DNA from: Pontimonas sp.
GTDB taxonomy: Bacteria > Actinomycetota > Actinomycetes > Actinomycetales > Microbacteriaceae
Length of the DNA: 64,000 nt
Direction: 5' to 3'
NCBI GenBank assembly: GCA_018402295.1
Contig: JAGYJI010000005.1
Span: 141,067 to 205,066, forward strand
Part shown: positions 49,231 to 61,103 of the stretch, one piece after another
How the letters are laid out: each line of letters opens with the position of its first letter
How positions within the stretch are numbered: the stretch's first letter is position 1
Translations under genes and position numbers: made by a program
The notes under the pieces: model-generated
What the model saw: the letters and a program-made list of their open reading frames with translations, nothing else
Database searches by the model: none
Told to the model about the DNA's origin: nothing

Positions 49231-50265
49231 ATGGTGTCAGATCGCGCCCTCGAAGTGCTCCGCGTCATCGTTCAGGACTACATCGACTCCAAAGAACCGG
49301 TGGCTTCCAAAGCCATTGCTGATCGCCACGGTTTTGGCGTGTCAGCGGCCACTATTCGCAACGACATGGCCCTGTTGGAAGAAGAGGAGCTGATTGCCGC
49401 TCCGCACACCTCGGCAGGTCGCATTCCGACTGACAAGGGGTATCGGGTCTTTGTGGATCAACTGGCGGGGGTGAAGCCACTGACCTCTGCGCAGCGCCGA
49501 GCCATTGAGCAGTTTTTGAGCGAGTCCGCCGACTTGGATGACACTCTGACCAGGACGGTGCGACTGCTGTCCCAACTCACCAACCAGGTCGCCATTTTGC
49601 AGTATCCGAGCTTGAGTGTGGCGACTGTTCGCCACGTGGAATTGCTCCCGATGGGAACCCACCGGGTGATGACCGTCCTGATCACCGATGGCGGTTCGGT
49701 GGATCAAAACATTGTGGAGTGCCAGCAGGAACTAGATGAGGAACTGATCGGGGAGTTGCGCGCGCACCTCAACCAGCACTTGGTGGGGGTATCCCTCGCG
49801 CAGATGCCCGCCAAGCTGCGCGCTCTCCCCGCCACGGTGTCACCGCGTCGAGCGGAGTTGGTGGAGGCGCTCTGCGATGCGCTCCTGCACGCGGTGGAGG
49901 GCCACCGCTCTGATCGCATGCTGATGGCCGGCGCTGCCAACCTGGTGCGAGGTGAACAGGATTTTGCGTCGTCTGTGTATCCGGTGTTGGAAGCTATCGA
50001 ACAGCAGGTGACTCTGCTCAAGTTGTTTACCGAGATGAAGTGGGAATCCGAAGAGGTCCAGGCCCGAATCGGACGAGAAAACGAGGGTCCCTTCGCTGAA
50101 ACCGCAGTGTTGGCCTCCACCTACCAATCGGGCTCTGAGCACAGCGCTACCCTCGGGGTGGTGGGTCCTACTCGGATGGATTATTCGAGCAACATGACCG
50201 CAGTGCGCGCTGTCGCCAGCTATCTCACGCGACTGCTCGGACCGAACGAATCAGAAAGAGCGTAA
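49231..50265 (+). CDS. hrcA: Heat-inducible transcription repressor HrcA
   Basis: Binds CIRCE elements and represses chaperone genes until heat shock frees it. VSDRALEVLRVIVQDYIDSKEPVASKAI and VSAATIRNDMALLEEEELI form the winged helix; HTSAGRIPTDKGYRVFVDQL is characteristic. The 344 residues are full length. ATG 49231 has GAGGAGGT upstream; GTG 49219 is the alternative. dnaJ follows after 6 nt, so HrcA probably controls itself and dnaJ. Confidence 0.96.
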   Translation: MVSDRALEVLRVIVQDYIDSKEPVASKAIADRHGFGVSAATIRNDMALLEEEELIAAPHTSAGRIPTDKGYRVFVDQLAGVKPLTSAQRRAIEQFLSESADLDDTLTRTVRLLSQLTNQVAILQYPSLSVATVRHVELLPMGTHRVMTVLITDGGSVDQNIVECQQELDEELIGELRAHLNQHLVGVSLAQMPAKLRALPATVSPRRAELVEALCDALLHAVEGHRSDRMLMAGAANLVRGEQDFASSVYPVLEAIEQQVTLLKLFTEMKWESEEVQARIGRENEGPFAETAVLASTYQSGSEHSATLGVVGPTRMDYSSNMTAVRAVASYLTRLLGPNESERA

Positions 50266-50271
50266 TTAGGC

Positions 50272-51369
50272 GTGAGTGTTGATCATTACGAAGTTCTCGG
50301 TGTTGCGCGAGAGGCAAGCCCGGAGGACATCAAGAAGGCCTACCGGAAACTAGCCCGAGAACTTCACCCCGACGTCAACGACGCCAAGGACGCGGAGGAG
50401 CGGTTCAAACAGGTCACCCACGCCTACGAGGTCCTCTCGAACCCCGAGCAGCGCGCGAGCTATGACATGGGTGGGCAAGCCGGATTTGGCGGATTTGGGC
50501 CATTTGGCGACATCTTTGAGACCTTCTTTGGTCAGGGCGGATCCCAGCGTGGTCCCAGCTCCCGGAAGGAACGCGGCCAGGACGCCCTGCTCCGAGTCGA
50601 TGTGGACCTCAAGGATGTGATTTTTGGTGTGACACAGACGCTGGAGGTGGACACCGCCGTTGTCTGTGAATCCTGCAACGGGTCGTGCGCATCACCGGGA
50701 ACACAGGCCCGTCGCTGCGACATTTGTGGTGGCACCGGCTCACTCCAGCGCACGGTTCGCTCGGTGCTGGGAAACATGGTCACACAGAGCCCCTGTGGAA
50801 GTTGCCGCGGATTTGGTGAGGTCATCGACAGCCCCTGCCCGACCTGTGCCGGGCAGGGTCGAGTCCGCGCCACCCGGTCGCTCTCGGTTGATATTCCCGG
50901 AGGTATTGAGACCGGGCAACGCATCCACCTCCCCGGTCAAGGCGAAGTGGGACACGGCGGCGGACCTTCCGGAGATTTGTATCTCGAGTTCACTGTTCGC
51001 GGCGACAAAATCTTCTCCCGCTCCGGTGATGACATCATCGCCACCATTGAAGTCGATGTCTTGGACGCGATCGAGGGTATTGATGTGAGCGTGGAGGCAC
51101 TCGATGGTGAGGTCACCATTCCGGTGAAGCCCGGAACACAAAGCGCCGACATCATCACGGTGAAAGGTCGCGGTGTGACCAAGCTTCGAGGCAATGGTCG
51201 AGGGGACCTGCGCCTGGGTGTTCAGGTCCTCACCCCCTCCAAATTGGGCGCCAAAGAGGCTGAACTGATCACCAAACTTCGCGCCCTGCGAAAGCCCGCT
51301 CCGCCCACGCTGGCCGGAGCGCAACAGGGTGTGTTCCAGAAATTCCGCGACCGCCTCTTCGGGGGATAA
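50272..51369 (+). CDS. dnaJ: Chaperone protein DnaJ
   Basis: Hsp40 co-chaperone of DnaK. J domain with HPD in [19 protein letters not shown]; a Gly/Phe-rich segment; zinc domain with [16 protein letters not shown] and CPTCAGQG. The first zinc repeat reads CESCNGSC instead of CxxCxGxG, a Gly-to-Cys change at its end. C-terminal domains follow to residue 365. The GTG start lies 6 nt after hrcA, and the pair is the second, hrcA-linked dnaJ type of actinobacteria. Confidence 0.95.
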   Translation: MSVDHYEVLGVAREASPEDIKKAYRKLARELHPDVNDAKDAEERFKQVTHAYEVLSNPEQRASYDMGGQAGFGGFGPFGDIFETFFGQGGSQRGPSSRKERGQDALLRVDVDLKDVIFGVTQTLEVDTAVVCESCNGSCASPGTQARRCDICGGTGSLQRTVRSVLGNMVTQSPCGSCRGFGEVIDSPCPTCAGQGRVRATRSLSVDIPGGIETGQRIHLPGQGEVGHGGGPSGDLYLEFTVRGDKIFSRSGDDIIATIEVDVLDAIEGIDVSVEALDGEVTIPVKPGTQSADIITVKGRGVTKLRGNGRGDLRLGVQVLTPSKLGAKEAELITKLRALRKPAPPTLAGAQQGVFQKFRDRLFGG

Positions 51370-51373
51370 CCCG

Positions 51374-52107
51374 GTGGCTCACCTGTATTACGTGGGCGCG
51401 GGGGAGACCCTGGAGCCTGGCTCGAGCGTTCGACTCCAGGGTGATGAGGCCCGTCACGCAGCGAGCGTGAGCCGTCTGGCGGTGGGCGAAGACATCCTGG
51501 TGGGGGACGGGGTGGGAACCCTCGCCACAGCTCGCGCCACCGCTGTGACCCCGAAAGAAGTTCTCCTGGAGGTTCACGACACCACCACCCATCCGCCCCA
51601 CCAGCCGGAGGTGTGGTTGGTGCAAGCACTTGCCAAAGGTGATCGCGATGAGCTGGCCATCCAAACCTGCACGGAACTCGGCGTGGACCGGATCATTCCC
51701 TGGCAAGCCTCCAGAAGTATTTCCCGATGGAAGGGCGACAAGCTCACCACAGGTGTGGCGCGGTGGCAAAAAATTGCCACCGAGGCATCCAAGCAGTCCC
51801 TGCGCGCCTGGATTCCCCAGGTGGAGCGGGCCATGACCACACAGGACATTGCGGATCTGGGCGACGCAGCACCAGTTGTTGCTGCTTGACCCAGACGCCA
51901 CCGATGCCCTGTCTGCCTATATCCCCCAGCGCGAGAAGAATCTGCTCGTGATTGTGGGCCCGGAGGGTGGTGTGGACGCAGGCAGAAAGAGAGCTGTTGC
52001 TGAGTTCCGGCGCCGTTGACCTGAAACTGGGGCGCACCGTTCTTCGCACCTCCAGTGCGGGGCCGGCAGCGCTTGCCGTGCTCAATAGCGCGATGGGGCG
52101 CTGGTGA
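51374..52107 (+). CDS. rsmE: 16S rRNA (uracil-1498) methyltransferase (two apparent frame breaks)
   Basis: Methylates N3 of U1498 in the decoding region. AHLYYVG and RLQGDEARHAASVSRLAVGE form the PUA-like start; VQALAKGDRDELAIQTCTELGVDRI and the knotted SAM site IVGPEGGV follow, ending LKLGRTVLRTSSAGPAAL. An extra C near 51872 hides QLLLLDPDATDALSAYIPQ, and an extra G near 51981 hides AERELLLSSGAVD. About 243 residues. The GTG at 51374 follows the dnaJ stop by 4 nt. Confidence 0.93.
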
Positions 52108-52152
52108 TAACTGGGTGCGACAGGCAAGGCCCTCGTTCTAGACTGGGGTCTC

Positions 52153-52500
52153 ATGAGCGAGCCATCGATTTTCACCCGGATTATTGCCGGTGAGATCCCT
52201 GCGGACATTGTGTTCCAGAACGACAGAATCATTGCTCTGCGCGATATCGCCCCGAAAGCTCCGGTCCACCTGCTGGTTGTCCCGACAACCGATGCCTACC
52301 GGGATGTGACGGAGCTCGCTGCGGGCGACCCGGCGCTGCTCCAGGAGATGGTGCAGGTGGCGAGCGACCTGGCTCACGAGCACGCCGATGGTGACTTCCG
52401 CCTGGTGTTCAACACCGGGGTTGGTGGCGGACAGACGGTCTTCCACGTTCACGCTCACGTCCTCGCAGGTGGCCTTGAAGAGGGATCACTTGCCGGCTAA
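52153..52500 (+). CDS. HIT-family (HINT-like) nucleotide hydrolase
   Basis: A 115-residue histidine-triad protein that cleaves adenosine phosphoramidate-type bonds. The active motif is HVHAHV near residue 101; IFTRIIAGEIPADIV is the family start. The -10-like TAGACT lies 8 nt before the ATG, so the leader is about two bases. Its stop overlaps the phoH start region. Confidence 0.93.
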   Translation: MSEPSIFTRIIAGEIPADIVFQNDRIIALRDIAPKAPVHLLVVPTTDAYRDVTELAAGDPALLQEMVQVASDLAHEHADGDFRLVFNTGVGGGQTVFHVHAHVLAGGLEEGSLAG

Positions 52501-53476
52501 ATCACCGAATTCTGTGTCCCTCACGGTGGATGTTGATGATGTCGCCATGATTCGTGTGCTCGGCGTGCACGACCGAGTTCTTGCGCAGGTGGAGGCTGAA
52601 TGTCCGGGTGTTGTCATTGTGGCCCGGGGAAACGCGATCACGATTTCTGGACCAGAGGACGACGTGGCCAGTGCCCACCAACTGGTGACGGATCTTGTTC
52701 AGATGGCCCGGGAGGGTGTTGATTTGGGAGCCAGGGATGTCTCCAGTGTTGTGGAGATCCAGCAGTCCACCGGGAAACAGGCAGCAGGTTTTCTGACCCA
52801 GCCCATCGTGTCCTCCCGAGGTCACACGATTCGACCGAAGACCATCGGCCAGAAGAACTATGTCGATGCCATCGAGGAGAACACGATTGTGTTTGGGGTG
52901 GGTCCGGCGGGAACCGGGAAAACCTACCTGGCGATGGCAAAAGCGGTTGCCGCGTTGGAGCGCAAAGAGGTGGACCGCATCATTTTGACCAGGCCCGCCG
53001 TGGAGGCGGGGGAGCGTCTCGGTTTTCTTCCGGGAACCCTGAGCGACAAGATTGACCCCTATTTGCGGCCACTGTTCGATGCGCTGCACGAAATGATGGA
53101 CCCCGACCTGATTCCCAAGCTGTTGGCCAGTGGAACGGTGGAGGTTGCACCCCTGGCCTATATGCGAGGTCGAACACTGAATTCCTCCTTCATCATCTTG
53201 GACGAAGCCCAAAACACCACACCGGAGCAGATGAAGATGTTCCTCACACGCCTGGGCTTTGGATCAAAAATGGTGATCACCGGCGATGTCACCCAGATCG
53301 ATCTTCCCGGTGGTACGAGCGGGTTGAAGCTGGTGGGCGGGATTTTGGAAGACATCGACGATATTCACTTTGAGTACCTCACCGCGAAAGATGTGGTTCG
53401 CCACTCGTTGGTCTCCGCAATTGTCGAGGCCTACGCGGTGCATGACTCCCAGAAGGACACCAAGAGTGTCCGTTGA
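52490..53476 (+). CDS. phoH: PhoH-like ATPase
   Basis: A 328-residue PhoH-family ATPase of uncertain role, associated with RNA and YbeY. Walker A is GVGPAGTGKTYLA, Walker B IILDEAQNTTPEQM. An N-terminal KH-like part precedes it. I prefer the TTG at 52490 because GAAGAGGG lies 5 nt before it; GTG 52514 is the alternative without a ribosome site. The track start 52388 lies inside the HIT gene. It overlaps HIT and ybeY. Confidence 0.93.
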   Translation: MPAKSPNSVSLTVDVDDVAMIRVLGVHDRVLAQVEAECPGVVIVARGNAITISGPEDDVASAHQLVTDLVQMAREGVDLGARDVSSVVEIQQSTGKQAAGFLTQPIVSSRGHTIRPKTIGQKNYVDAIEENTIVFGVGPAGTGKTYLAMAKAVAALERKEVDRIILTRPAVEAGERLGFLPGTLSDKIDPYLRPLFDALHEMMDPDLIPKLLASGTVEVAPLAYMRGRTLNSSFIILDEAQNTTPEQMKMFLTRLGFGSKMVITGDVTQIDLPGGTSGLKLVGGILEDIDDIHFEYLTAKDVVRHSLVSAIVEAYAVHDSQKDTKSVR

Positions 53477-53918
53477 GCTGACGAACGAGTCGGGCTTTTC
53501 CGTGGAGGAGGAGGCGCTCCAAGCGGTCACCCTGCACGCCATGGCTCAGCTGAAAGTCCACCCCGACGCTGAGGTGGCCATTGTCTTGGTGGACGAAAAG
53601 GCCATGTCAGAGCTGCACCTGCAGTGGATGGATGAGCCAGGTCCCACCGACGTGCTGAGCTTCCCGATGGATGAGCTGCGCCCCGGGTTGGAGGGCGAAG
53701 ACGCTGCCGAGGGAATCCTGGGAGATATTGTCCTGTGTCCGACGGTTGCCCAGAAGCAAGCCGAGGCCGCTGGCCACTCTCTGACGGAGGAGCTCCAGAT
53801 GCTCACGGTGCACGGCATGCTGCACCTGCTCGGGTTTGATCACGCCGAAGCCGAGGAAGAGAAAGAGATGTTTGGGCTGCAGGGAGACATTCTTCGCACC
53901 TTCCAGGAGAGTCGCTGA
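53466..53918 (+). CDS. ybeY: Endoribonuclease YbeY
   Basis: Zinc-dependent RNase of 16S rRNA 3' maturation. The metal motif HGMLHLLGFDH (HxxxHxxGxDH) is present; PGPTDVLSFPMDE and ILGDIVLC are the other conserved parts. Start GTG 53466 inside the phoH end gives 150 residues; the track start 53370 is out of place. It overlaps the next gene by one base. Confidence 0.96.
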   Translation: MSVELTNESGFSVEEEALQAVTLHAMAQLKVHPDAEVAIVLVDEKAMSELHLQWMDEPGPTDVLSFPMDELRPGLEGEDAAEGILGDIVLCPTVAQKQAEAAGHSLTEELQMLTVHGMLHLLGFDHAEAEEEKEMFGLQGDILRTFQESR

Positions 53919-55237
53919 TGGCCATCGCGTTTGTGGTTATTGCTCTGCTGCTGATTGTGGTGGGCGGTTTGCTGACCGCCATCGATTCGGCGTTTTCCTC
54001 GGTGGGAAAAAACGATCTGATTGAGGAAGCTGCCACGAGGCGGAACCCTCGAGCGCTCCACCGAATCGCCGCAGACTTGCCCGCTCACCTCACGGCGTTG
54101 CGCTTTATTCGCGTGGTGGTCGACACCATTGCCGCTGTGTTAATCACACTGGCGGCCTCGATGTGGCTGGAGCAGTGGTGGCAGGTGTTGTTGGTGGCCG
54201 GCGCCATTGTTACCGGGGTGTCGTTCGTGGTCGTGGGGTCCAGCCCCCGTGCTGTTGGTGCCAGAAACTCCTCCTTTATGGTCCGAACTTTTGGGGGGCT
54301 GGTGCGGGTGGTGCGCCTCGCGGTCGGCCCACTCGCCGAGGGTCTTGTGGTGTTGGGCAACATTGTCACCCCCGGTGTGGGGGCGGCTTCGACCCTCACC
54401 AGTGAGAACCAGTTCCGCAATTGGGTGGATGAGGCGACCGAGCGGGACATGCTGGAGGAGGAAGATCGCGAACTCCTGCACTCTGTTTTTGATTTTGGCG
54501 ACACCATTGTTCGAGAAATCATGGTGGCTAGAACCGACATGATCACGGTGGACGCTGAGGACAGCATCAACGACGTGATGTCGGTGTTCCTCGACCGGGG
54601 CGTCTCCCGCATGCCGGTGATCGGAAAAGACAGCGACGAAGTCATCGGCATTTGCTATCTCCGCGATGTGGCCCGCATCACACACGAAAAGACAGCCGCG
54701 GCCCTCAAGAAACCCATCGCGACCCTGGCCAAACCGGCGCTGTTTATTCCGGAGAGCAAGAACGCCGATGACACTCTGCGGTTTCTGCAGCGGGAACAGA
54801 ACCACCTCGCGATGGTCGTCGACGAATACGGTGGGATTGCAGGGCTGGTGACCCTGGAGGACCTCATTGAGGAACTCCTGGGTGAGATTTCTGATGAGTA
54901 CGACACAGACGTGGACGACATTTACCCGCTCGGACCCGACACCTATCGAGTGTCATCCAAATACGCCGTTGATGACTTAGAAGACCTCTACGACATCGAT
55001 ATCGAGGATGAAGATGTCGACACCGTGGGTGGCTTGTTGACCAAACTCATCGGTCGCCTGCCCGAGGGAGGCTCCAGTGCCTCCACCCCGGACCTGATTT
55101 TGGTGGCGGAGAAGACGGAGGGGCGCAATCAACGCGTCGCCTGGATTCGGGTGTCCCCGACGGAGGGCTGGCTGGAGCGGAAAGCTGTTCGCCAAGAAAT
55201 CGATCAGGCCAGTACCGGCGAAGTCCCGCTGCCATGA
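53918..55237 (+). CDS. CNNM/CBS-domain membrane protein (hemolysin family)
   Basis: A 439-residue protein with an N-terminal CNNM membrane domain of about three helices, two CBS domains (VREIMVARTDMITVDAEDSINDVMSVFLDRG; LAMVVDEYGGIAGLVTLEDLIEELLGEISDEYD) and a C-terminal CorC/HlyC domain. Relatives export magnesium or affect ion balance; hemolysis itself is not established. It sits between ybeY and era as in most actinobacteria and overlaps era by 4 nt (ATGA). Confidence 0.92.
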   Translation: MAIAFVVIALLLIVVGGLLTAIDSAFSSVGKNDLIEEAATRRNPRALHRIAADLPAHLTALRFIRVVVDTIAAVLITLAASMWLEQWWQVLLVAGAIVTGVSFVVVGSSPRAVGARNSSFMVRTFGGLVRVVRLAVGPLAEGLVVLGNIVTPGVGAASTLTSENQFRNWVDEATERDMLEEEDRELLHSVFDFGDTIVREIMVARTDMITVDAEDSINDVMSVFLDRGVSRMPVIGKDSDEVIGICYLRDVARITHEKTAAALKKPIATLAKPALFIPESKNADDTLRFLQREQNHLAMVVDEYGGIAGLVTLEDLIEELLGEISDEYDTDVDDIYPLGPDTYRVSSKYAVDDLEDLYDIDIEDEDVDTVGGLLTKLIGRLPEGGSSASTPDLILVAEKTEGRNQRVAWIRVSPTEGWLERKAVRQEIDQASTGEVPLP

Positions 55238-56129
55238 GTGAGGACACCTACCGAGCAGGCTTTGTCACGTTTGTGGGGCGCCCCAACGTCGGGCAAGTCG
55301 ACCCTGATGAACGCCCTGGTGGGTGAGAAAGTCGCCATCACCTCCTCCAAACCCCAAACCACCAGGCACGCCATCCGCGGGATCGTGCACCGGGATAACG
55401 GCCAGCTCATCATTGTGGACACTCCGGGTGTGCACCGCCCGAGGACGCTGCTGGGTCAACGACTCAACGATCTTGTGCAGTCGACACTCTCGGAAGTCGA
55501 TGTGATCGCGTTCTGTGTTCCCGCCACCGATGTCGTCGGCCCGGGCGACACCTACATCGCCAACGAAATCCTCAAATTCCCCAAAGCTCGAAAAATCGCC
55601 CTCATCACGAAAACCGACAGCGCCAGCCCGGAACAGATTGCGACCCGGTTGATGGAAGTGGACCAGTTGGCGGACTGGGAGACTCTGATTCCGCTCTCGG
55701 CGGTGTCCGGGGAGCAACTCGATGTGGTGGTCCGGGAGATTCTGGCCCTGATGCCAGAATCCGAAGCGCTCTATCCACCGGAGGACACCAGCGAGCAGAG
55801 CGTTGAGGTGCGCATTGCGGAGCTCATCCGGGAGGCAACCCTGGAGGGGGTCAGTGACGAGCTTCCCCACTCCATCGCGGTCACCATCGATGAGATGGGG
55901 GAGCGAGAGGATGGTCTAGCACCAGATTTTTGCCAGTTTGTGGGTCGAACGGGACAGCCAAAAAGGCATCATGATCGGCAAAGGTGGCGGGAAACTCAAA
56001 GACATTGGCTCGCGTGCGAGAGCCGAGGTTGAGGCGCTGCTGGGACACAAGGTGTACCTGTCCATTCAGGTCAAAGTGTCCAAAGAGTGGCAACGAGACG
56101 CCAAGAAGATCACCAAACTGGGTCTCTAG
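55234..56129 (+). CDS. era: GTPase Era (two apparent frame breaks)
   Basis: Ribosome-assembly GTPase that binds 16S rRNA. The natural start ATG 55234 gives [21 protein letters not shown] once one extra C at 55294 is removed; [17 protein letters not shown] and ITKTDSAS follow. An extra G at 55919 hides [23 protein letters not shown], which is the KH-domain signature. About 297 residues. The stop is 34 nt before the leuA leader peptide. Confidence 0.95.
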
Positions 56130-56150
56130 CGGGGTCACTGGGGTGCGTGT

Positions 56151-56156
56151 TACCCT
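56151..56156 (+). promoter_or_regulatory. -10 box placing +1 at the leuA leader peptide start
   Basis: TACCCT, 6 nt, then the GTG of the leader peptide at 56163, so the leader would be translated from the first base of the transcript. Confidence 0.55.
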
Positions 56157-56162
56157 ACACAG

Positions 56163-58041
<1,879 letters not shown>

Positions 58042-58047
58042 TCGGCA

Positions 58048-58066
58048 CTGCGGGTGTGCCCCGCAG
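58048..58066 (+). terminator. Hairpin after leuA
   Basis: CTGCGGG-TGTGC-CCCGCAG is a perfect 7-bp stem 6 nt after the leuA stop, without a T run. It separates leuA from the leaderless recO promoter. Confidence 0.5.
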
Positions 58067-58088
58067 GGTAAATGCGCTGTCGTGGCGG

Positions 58089-58094
58089 GATACT
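58089..58094 (+). promoter_or_regulatory. Leaderless -10 box for recO
   Basis: GATACT, 6 nt (AGGGGC), then ATG 58101. The purine-rich 6 nt could also act as a poor ribosome site, so this case is less clear. Confidence 0.45.
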
Positions 58095-58100
58095 AGGGGC

Positions 58101-58868
58101 ATGCCCACCTACCGAGACGATGCCATCGTGCTGCGCACGCATCTGCTCGGTGAATCCGACAAGATTGTGACCCTGCTGGGGCGCAGCCGAGGAAAAATCC
58201 GCGCCGTGGCCAAAGGAATCCGCAAAACTACGTCCCGTTTTGGAGCCAGGCTGGAGCCTTTCAACCAGGTGGATGCGATGTTTTATGAGGGCAAGAGCCT
58301 GGACATCATTCAGCAGGCCGAGTCACTGGGCTCCCACAGCCAGGCCATCGGTAAGGACTACGGCAAATACACCTGCGCGATGGTGATGGTGGAGACTGCG
58401 GACAAGCTCACCGATCACGACTACCAGCCCGCCCACTACTCGCTCCTGCTCGGCGGTCTTCGGGCCTTCGCCGCGGGCGATCACGACTCCAGTCTGATCG
58501 TGGACTCCTACCTGCTGCGCGCACTCGCGCTTGCCGGCTGGTCACCAAGCCTTGATACCTGCGCGGTCACCGGCGATGCCGGAGACCACAGTGCTTTTGC
58601 GGTGGACTTGGGGGGAGTGGTCTCCGACGAGGTGGCACCGCCGGGTTCCCCGCGCTTGCGAGAGGGCTCTAAAGCTCTGTTGCAGTCGCTGTTAGAGGGG
58701 GACTGGCCGGTTGCCGAGGACTCGGATGCTCTGACGAGGTCGCAAGTGTCGGGGTTGATAGCCGCCTACACGCAGTATCACCTGGAGCGTCACGTCAAAT
58801 CCCTCGCCCACCTCGATCGCACCCCGAGTAGTAGGCCCAGTAGTAGGCCCAGTAAGGCTGTGTCGTGA
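58101..58868 (+). CDS. recO: DNA repair protein RecO
   Basis: Loads RecA with RecR in gap repair. [51 protein letters not shown] is the OB-domain start seen in parts; the C-terminal helical domain carries a zinc-site remnant ([20 protein letters not shown]) in which some of the usual cysteines are missing. The last residues SSRPSSRP are coded by a 12-bp tandem repeat. ATG 58101 is chosen; track start 58056 is upstream of the promoter. It overlaps uppS by 4 nt. Confidence 0.94.
   Translation: MPTYRDDAIVLRTHLLGESDKIVTLLGRSRGKIRAVAKGIRKTTSRFGARLEPFNQVDAMFYEGKSLDIIQQAESLGSHSQAIGKDYGKYTCAMVMVETADKLTDHDYQPAHYSLLLGGLRAFAAGDHDSSLIVDSYLLRALALAGWSPSLDTCAVTGDAGDHSAFAVDLGGVVSDEVAPPGSPRLREGSKALLQSLLEGDWPVAEDSDALTRSQVSGLIAAYTQYHLERHVKSLAHLDRTPSSRPSSRPSKAVS
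58827..58850 (+). repeat. 12-bp tandem repeat at the recO 3' end
   Basis: Two perfect copies of AGTAGTAGGCCC followed by a partial third (AGTA). In frame it encodes SSRP-SSRP. Copy number may vary between strains without frame loss. Confidence 0.75.
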
Positions 58869-59662
58869 GTTCACAGGAGTTCCTGCCCCTGGATTGGACG
58901 GGGGAGACACCGCCGCCCTTTGATCGGGAGAAAATCCCCGCCCACGTCGCACTCGTGATGGATGGCAATGGACGGTGGGCCAACGCGCGAGGTTTGCCTC
59001 GTGTGGAGGGTCACAAAGCCGGGGAGGCTGCGCTACTGGATGTGGTCGCGGGAGCCCTCCAAGCCGGGGTGTCACACCTCTCGGTGTATGCGTTTTCGAC
59101 TGAGAACTGGAATCGCTCCCCCGAGGAGGTGCGATTCCTGATGGGGTTCAATCGCGACGTGTTGAGGCGTAGGCGGGACCAACTCCACCACTGGGGGGTT
59201 CGGGTGCGCTGGTCGGGTCGCAGACCCAAGCTCTGGTCCAGTGTGATCAAAGACTTGGAGGCGGCGGAGAAACTGACCGCCTCCAACACCGAGCTCACGT
59301 TGACCATGTGTGTCAACTACGGCGGTCGAGCAGAAATCATCGATGCGATGCGGGGAATTGCCGCTGAGGTGGCCACGGGATCGATATCACCTGAGCGCAT
59401 TACCGAGAAAACCCTCGCGCGCCACCTCTATGTGCCCTCACAGCCCGATGTGGACCTGTTTGTGCGAACCTCTGGGGAGCAGCGCACCAGCAATTTCATG
59501 CTCTGGCAAAGCGCGTATGCGGAGATGGTGTTCCTGGACACCCTGTGGCCGGATATGAACCGCACCGCCCTGTGGGGAGCGATGAGCCAATACCAGTCCC
59601 GGGTGAGGCGCTTTGGTGGGGCTGTGGACCAACCGAAGACAGGGAACAAAGCCTCTAGCTAA
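58865..59662 (+). CDS. uppS: Undecaprenyl diphosphate synthase family (cis-prenyltransferase)
   Basis: Builds the C50-C55 lipid carrier for cell-wall synthesis from farnesyl diphosphate. The catalytic Asp is in [44 protein letters not shown] and [25 protein letters not shown] follow the five conserved regions in parts. At 265 residues it is the longer actinobacterial type. Start GTG 58865 overlaps recO (GTGA). Confidence 0.96.
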   Translation: MSSQEFLPLDWTGETPPPFDREKIPAHVALVMDGNGRWANARGLPRVEGHKAGEAALLDVVAGALQAGVSHLSVYAFSTENWNRSPEEVRFLMGFNRDVLRRRRDQLHHWGVRVRWSGRRPKLWSSVIKDLEAAEKLTASNTELTLTMCVNYGGRAEIIDAMRGIAAEVATGSISPERITEKTLARHLYVPSQPDVDLFVRTSGEQRTSNFMLWQSAYAEMVFLDTLWPDMNRTALWGAMSQYQSRVRRFGGAVDQPKTGNKASS

Positions 59663-59671
59663 GATAGAGGC
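59651..59671. promoter_or_regulatory. Inverted repeat over the glyS -10 region
   Basis: GCCTCTA-GCTAAGA-TAGAGGC is a perfect 7-bp repeat overlapping the uppS stop. TAAGAT (59660-59665) inside it resembles a -10, about 50 nt before the glyS start. It could be an operator or an RNA stem. Confidence 0.4.
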
Positions 59672-59716
59672 TCTGTGCCGGGGGATTCCGGTCGCGAAAC
59701 CAAGGGAGCACCATCA

Positions 59717-61101
59717 GTGGCAGCCACAAGCAAGCTGGATAACGTCATCGCGCTAGCCAAGCGCCGGGGCTTTGTCTTCCAGTCCGGTGAAATCTATGGT
59801 GGTTCTCGCTCCGCCTGGGACTATGGTCCCCTGGGTGTTGAGCTCAAAGACAACATCAAGCGTCAGTGGTGGCGGCGGATGGTGCAATCCCGCGCCGATG
59901 TGGTGGGTTTGGATTCCGCCGTCATCCTCCCGAAAGCCGTCTGGGAAGCCTCCGGGCACGTCGAGGTGTTCTCTGACCCGCTGGTGGAGTGCCTCAGTTG
60001 CCACAAGCGCTATCGCGCTGATCACCTGCTCGAAGAGTTTGAGGAAAAGAAAGGCCGAGCTCCAGAGAATGGGCTTGCCGACATTGGCTGCCCGCACTGC
60101 GGCAACAAAGGAAAGTTCACCGAGCCGAAAGCCTTTAGTGGACTGTTGAAGACCTATTTGGGGCCCGTGGATGATGAGGCGGGAATGCACTATCTCCGCC
60201 CCGAGACCGCCCAGGGCATTTTTGTGAACTTCAACAACGTCGTCTCGACCGCACGGATGAAGCCCCCCTTTGGTATTGCTCAGATCGGTAAGAGCTTCCG
60301 CAACGAAATCACCCCGGGAATTTCATTTTCCGCACCCGCGAGTTTGAACAGATGGAGATGGAGTTCTTCGTCAAGCCCGGTGAGGATGAAACCTGGCACC
60401 AGTACTGGATTGATGAGCGTTTTGCCTGGTACACCGACTTGGGGATTAACCCAGAGAACCTGCGGCTGTATGAGCACCCGAAAGAGAAGCTGTCGCACTA
60501 CTCCAAGCGGACTGTCGACATTGAGTATCGCTTTGGCTTTCCCTCGGGAGAGTTCGGAGAGCTCGAAGGGGTTGCCAACCGGACAGACTTCGATCTCTCC
60601 ACCCACAGCAAGCACTCCGGTTCCGACCTCTCCTTCTTCGACCAATCACTGGACGAGCGCTGGACTCCGTATGTGATCGAGCCAGCCGCGGGACTCACGC
60701 GATCCCTGATGGCGTTCCTGGTGGACGCGTATCACGAAGATGAAGCACCCAACTCGAAAGGTGGGGTCGACCAAAGGACTGTGTTGCGCCTTGATCGCCG
60801 ACTCGCGCCGATCAAGGTTGCCATCTTGCCCCTGTCCCGACACGAACAGCTTTCTCCGCTGGCCCAGAAAGTCGCGGATGACCTGCGCCAACACTGGACC
60901 GTTGAGTTTGATGACGCCGGCGCTATTGGTCGGCGTTATCGACGCAACGACGAAATTGGAACTCCCTTTGCCGTCACCGTGGACTTTGAGTCCCTGGAGG
61001 ACAATGCGGTCACCATTCGCGAGCGTGACACCATGAGCCAAGAGCGGGTGTCCCTGGACAAGCTTCGGGATTACCTCGCCGCAGCTCTTGTAGGGGCGTA
61101 A
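59717..61101 (+). CDS. glyS: Glycyl-tRNA synthetase, single-chain type (one apparent frame break)
   Basis: Class II enzyme that charges tRNA-Gly, of the homodimeric (archaeal/eukaryote-like) type. [38 protein letters not shown] and RNEITPG belong to motifs 1-2; [10 protein letters not shown] is motif 3. Zinc-type cysteines are CLSCHKRY and [10 protein letters not shown] missing at 60316-60318 separates TPG from [22 protein letters not shown]. Start GTG 59717 follows AAGGGA; track start 59675 is longer. About 461 residues. Confidence 0.96.
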
Positions 61102-61103
61102 TC

